Shown here piece after piece: positions 62,580 through 64,000 of a DNA stretch of 64,000 bases. This DNA comes from Serratia odorifera (lineage in GTDB: Bacteria > Pseudomonadota > Gammaproteobacteria > Enterobacterales > Enterobacteriaceae). The stretch spans positions 2,852,001-2,916,000 of the forward strand of contig NZ_LR134117.1 in NCBI RefSeq assembly GCF_900635445.1, given 5' to 3'. The position numbers and the translations under genes are program-made. Under the pieces are notes generated by a model that was not told the origin of the DNA, did not search any database, and worked only from the letters and a program-made list of their open reading frames with translations. Each line of letters begins with the position of its first letter. Position 1 is the stretch's first letter.

Positions 62580-64000
62580 AACTCAGTCGTCGAGACTTTA
62601 TGAAGGCCAACGCGGCAGCGGCAGCCGCAGCGGCGGCCGGGCTGACCATACCGACGGTAGCGCAAGCCGTGGTTGGCAGCACGGAAGAGATCAAATGGGA
62701 CAAGGCACCATGCCGCTTCTGCGGTACCGGCTGCGGCGTGCTGGTCGGTACGCAGAATGGCCGTATCGTTGCCTCGCAGGGCGATCCGGATGCACCGGTC
62801 AACCGTGGTTTGAACTGCATCAAGGGGTATTTCCTGCCAAAAATCATGTACGGCAAGGATCGCCTGACGCAACCGATGCTGCGCATGAAAAATGGTCAGT
62901 ACCATAAAGAAGGCGAGTTCACGCCGATCGGTTGGGATCGTGCCTTCGATATCATGGCCGAAAAGTTCAAGGCCGCCTTGCAGGAAAAAGGCCCGGAGGC
63001 GGTCGGCATGTTCGGTTCCGGCCAATGGACCATCTGGGAGGGCTACGCCGCCGCCAAGTTGTTCAAGGCGGGCTTGCGCTCCAACAACCTCGATCCGAAT
63101 GCGCGTCACTGCATGGCATCGGCGGTGGTGGGCTTTATGCGCACCTTTGGCATGGATGAACCGATGGGCTGCTACGACGATATCGAGCAGGCCGACGCCT
63201 TCGTGCTGTGGGGATCCAATATGGCGGAGATGCACCCGATCCTGTGGTCGCGCATCACTAATCGCCGTTTGAGCAATGAGAAGGTCAACGTGTCGGTGTT
63301 GTCGACCTTTGAGCACCGCAGTTTCGAACTGGCGGACAACGCCATGGTGTTCACGCCGCAGACCGATCTGGCGATCATGAACTATATCGCCAACTATATT
63401 ATCCAGCACGATGCGGTCGATCAGACATTCCTCAAGCAGCACGTCAACATTCGCAAGGGCGCCACCGACATCGGCTATGGCCTGCGCCCGACCCACCCGC
63501 TGGAAAAAGCCGCCAAAAACCCTGGCAGCGACGCCTCTGAGCCGATGAGCTTCGAGGACTACAAGGCGTTTGTCGCCGAGTACACGCTGGAAAAAACCGC
63601 GGAACTGAGCGGCGTGGCACCAGACCAGTTGGAAGCGCTGGCCAGACTGTACGCCGATCCTGACATCAAGGTGGTTTCCTACTGGACCATGGGGTTCAAC
63701 CAGCATACCCGCGGCGTGTGGGCCAATAACCTGTGTTACAACCTGCACTTGCTGACCGGCAAGATTTCCCGACCGGGCTGCGGGCCGTTCTCGCTGACCG
63801 GCCAGCCGTCCGCGTGCGGTACCGCACGTGAGGTTGGCACTTTTGCCCACCGCCTGCCGGCCGATATGGTGGTCACCAATGAAAAGCATCGCCAGATCGC
63901 CGAACAAAAATGGCAATTGCCCGCCGGCACCATCCCGGCCAAGGTTGGACTGCATGCGGTAGCGCAGGATCGCGCGCTGAAAGATGGCACGCTCAACGCC
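62576..64000 (+). CDS. napA: Periplasmic nitrate reductase catalytic subunit NapA, partial
   Basis: The first 475 codons, cut by the right edge. Twin-arginine signal SRRDFMKANAAAA with h-region to about residue 30. The 4Fe-4S motif is CRFCGTGCGVLVG...GLNCIKGY, and the molybdenum-ligand Cys is in ARHCMASAVVGF. Reduces nitrate to nitrite in the periplasm with bis-MGD cofactor. napFDA order as in E. coli; napGHBC are expected beyond the window. Frame intact. Confidence 0.96.
   Translation, partial: MKLSRRDFMKANAAAAAAAAAGLTIPTVAQAVVGSTEEIKWDKAPCRFCGTGCGVLVGTQNGRIVASQGDPDAPVNRGLNCIKGYFLPKIMYGKDRLTQPMLRMKNGQYHKEGEFTPIGWDRAFDIMAEKFKAALQEKGPEAVGMFGSGQWTIWEGYAAAKLFKAGLRSNNLDPNARHCMASAVVGFMRTFGMDEPMGCYDDIEQADAFVLWGSNMAEMHPILWSRITNRRLSNEKVNVSVLSTFEHRSFELADNAMVFTPQTDLAIMNYIANYIIQHDAVDQTFLKQHVNIRKGATDIGYGLRPTHPLEKAAKNPGSDASEPMSFEDYKAFVAEYTLEKTAELSGVAPDQLEALARLYADPDIKVVSYWTMGFNQHTRGVWANNLCYNLHLLTGKISRPGCGPFSLTGQPSACGTAREVGTFAHRLPADMVVTNEKHRQIAEQKWQLPAGTIPAKVGLHAVAQDRALKDGTLNA

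Noticed and set aside
62543..63955. A 470-codon minus-strand open frame
   Set aside because: Antisense to napA, which is clearly real with its cofactor motifs.

Overview
The window comes from a gamma-proteobacterium of the Enterobacterales, most likely Serratia or a close relative in the Yersiniaceae. Nearly every gene has a clear E. coli counterpart, and long blocks keep E. coli order (yegD-mdtABCD-baeSR-yegP-trhP; ppx-ppk; purNM-upp-uraA-hda-yfgD-bepA-perM; bcp-gcvR-dapA-bamC-purC-ypfJ-tmcA-ypfH-ypfN-dapE-yffB-ypfM-acrD-narQ). The genus is an inference from gene order and G+C-rich coding. I see no tRNA, rRNA, CRISPR array, insertion sequence or prophage.

Layout: 1-12.3 kb holds trhP (cut by the left edge), yegP and the envelope-stress pair baeSR with the RND drug pump mdtABCD, all on the minus strand. 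12.5-17.9 kb holds an aldo/keto reductase, a flavin-binding PPOX-type protein, a GNAT acetyltransferase, the Hsp70 relative yegD and an Ada/AlkA fusion repair protein. 17.9-28.4 kb is magnesium and phosphate biology: mgtE, yfgG, ppx and ppk, then, divergent from ppk behind a triple PhoB-type repeat, a Pst-like transporter with unusually large permeases and no PstS or PhoU. 28.6-33.0 kb is the accessory part: a CI-like HTH regulator divergent from three tandem FimH-like two-domain adhesins with near-identical pilin domains and different receptor domains, with no chaperone or usher. 33.1-50 kb returns to the core: speG, purMN, upp-uraA, a coiled-coil lipoprotein, hda (CTG start), yfgD, bepA, perM, bcp-gcvR, dapA-bamC, purC, ypfJ, tmcA. 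50-58.5 kb has ypfH, an operon yffB-dapE-M15 peptidase-ypfN, a TPR/GNAT/GNAT cluster, the 19-residue ypfM and acrD. 58.7-64 kb has a small winged-helix protein, narP and narQ, and the start of the periplasmic nitrate reductase operon napFDA (napA cut by the right edge).

How the parts connect: BaeSR plausibly drives both mdtABCD and acrD, and a BaeR-like box lies upstream of acrD. PhoB-type repeats sit between ppk and the Pst-like operon. PurR boxes lie upstream of purMN and purC. NarQP sits beside nap, whose leader has candidate ModE, FNR and NarP sites.

Caution on data quality: 13 conserved genes plus the HTH regulator and adhesin 2 are interrupted by one to four single-base shifts, 26 in all, mostly an extra base in a short homopolymer. 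Correcting them restores normal family lengths (for example 345 residues for PurM, 429 for UraA, 233 for Hda). I read nearly all of them as sequencing errors and annotate each interrupted gene as one CDS with its breakpoints.
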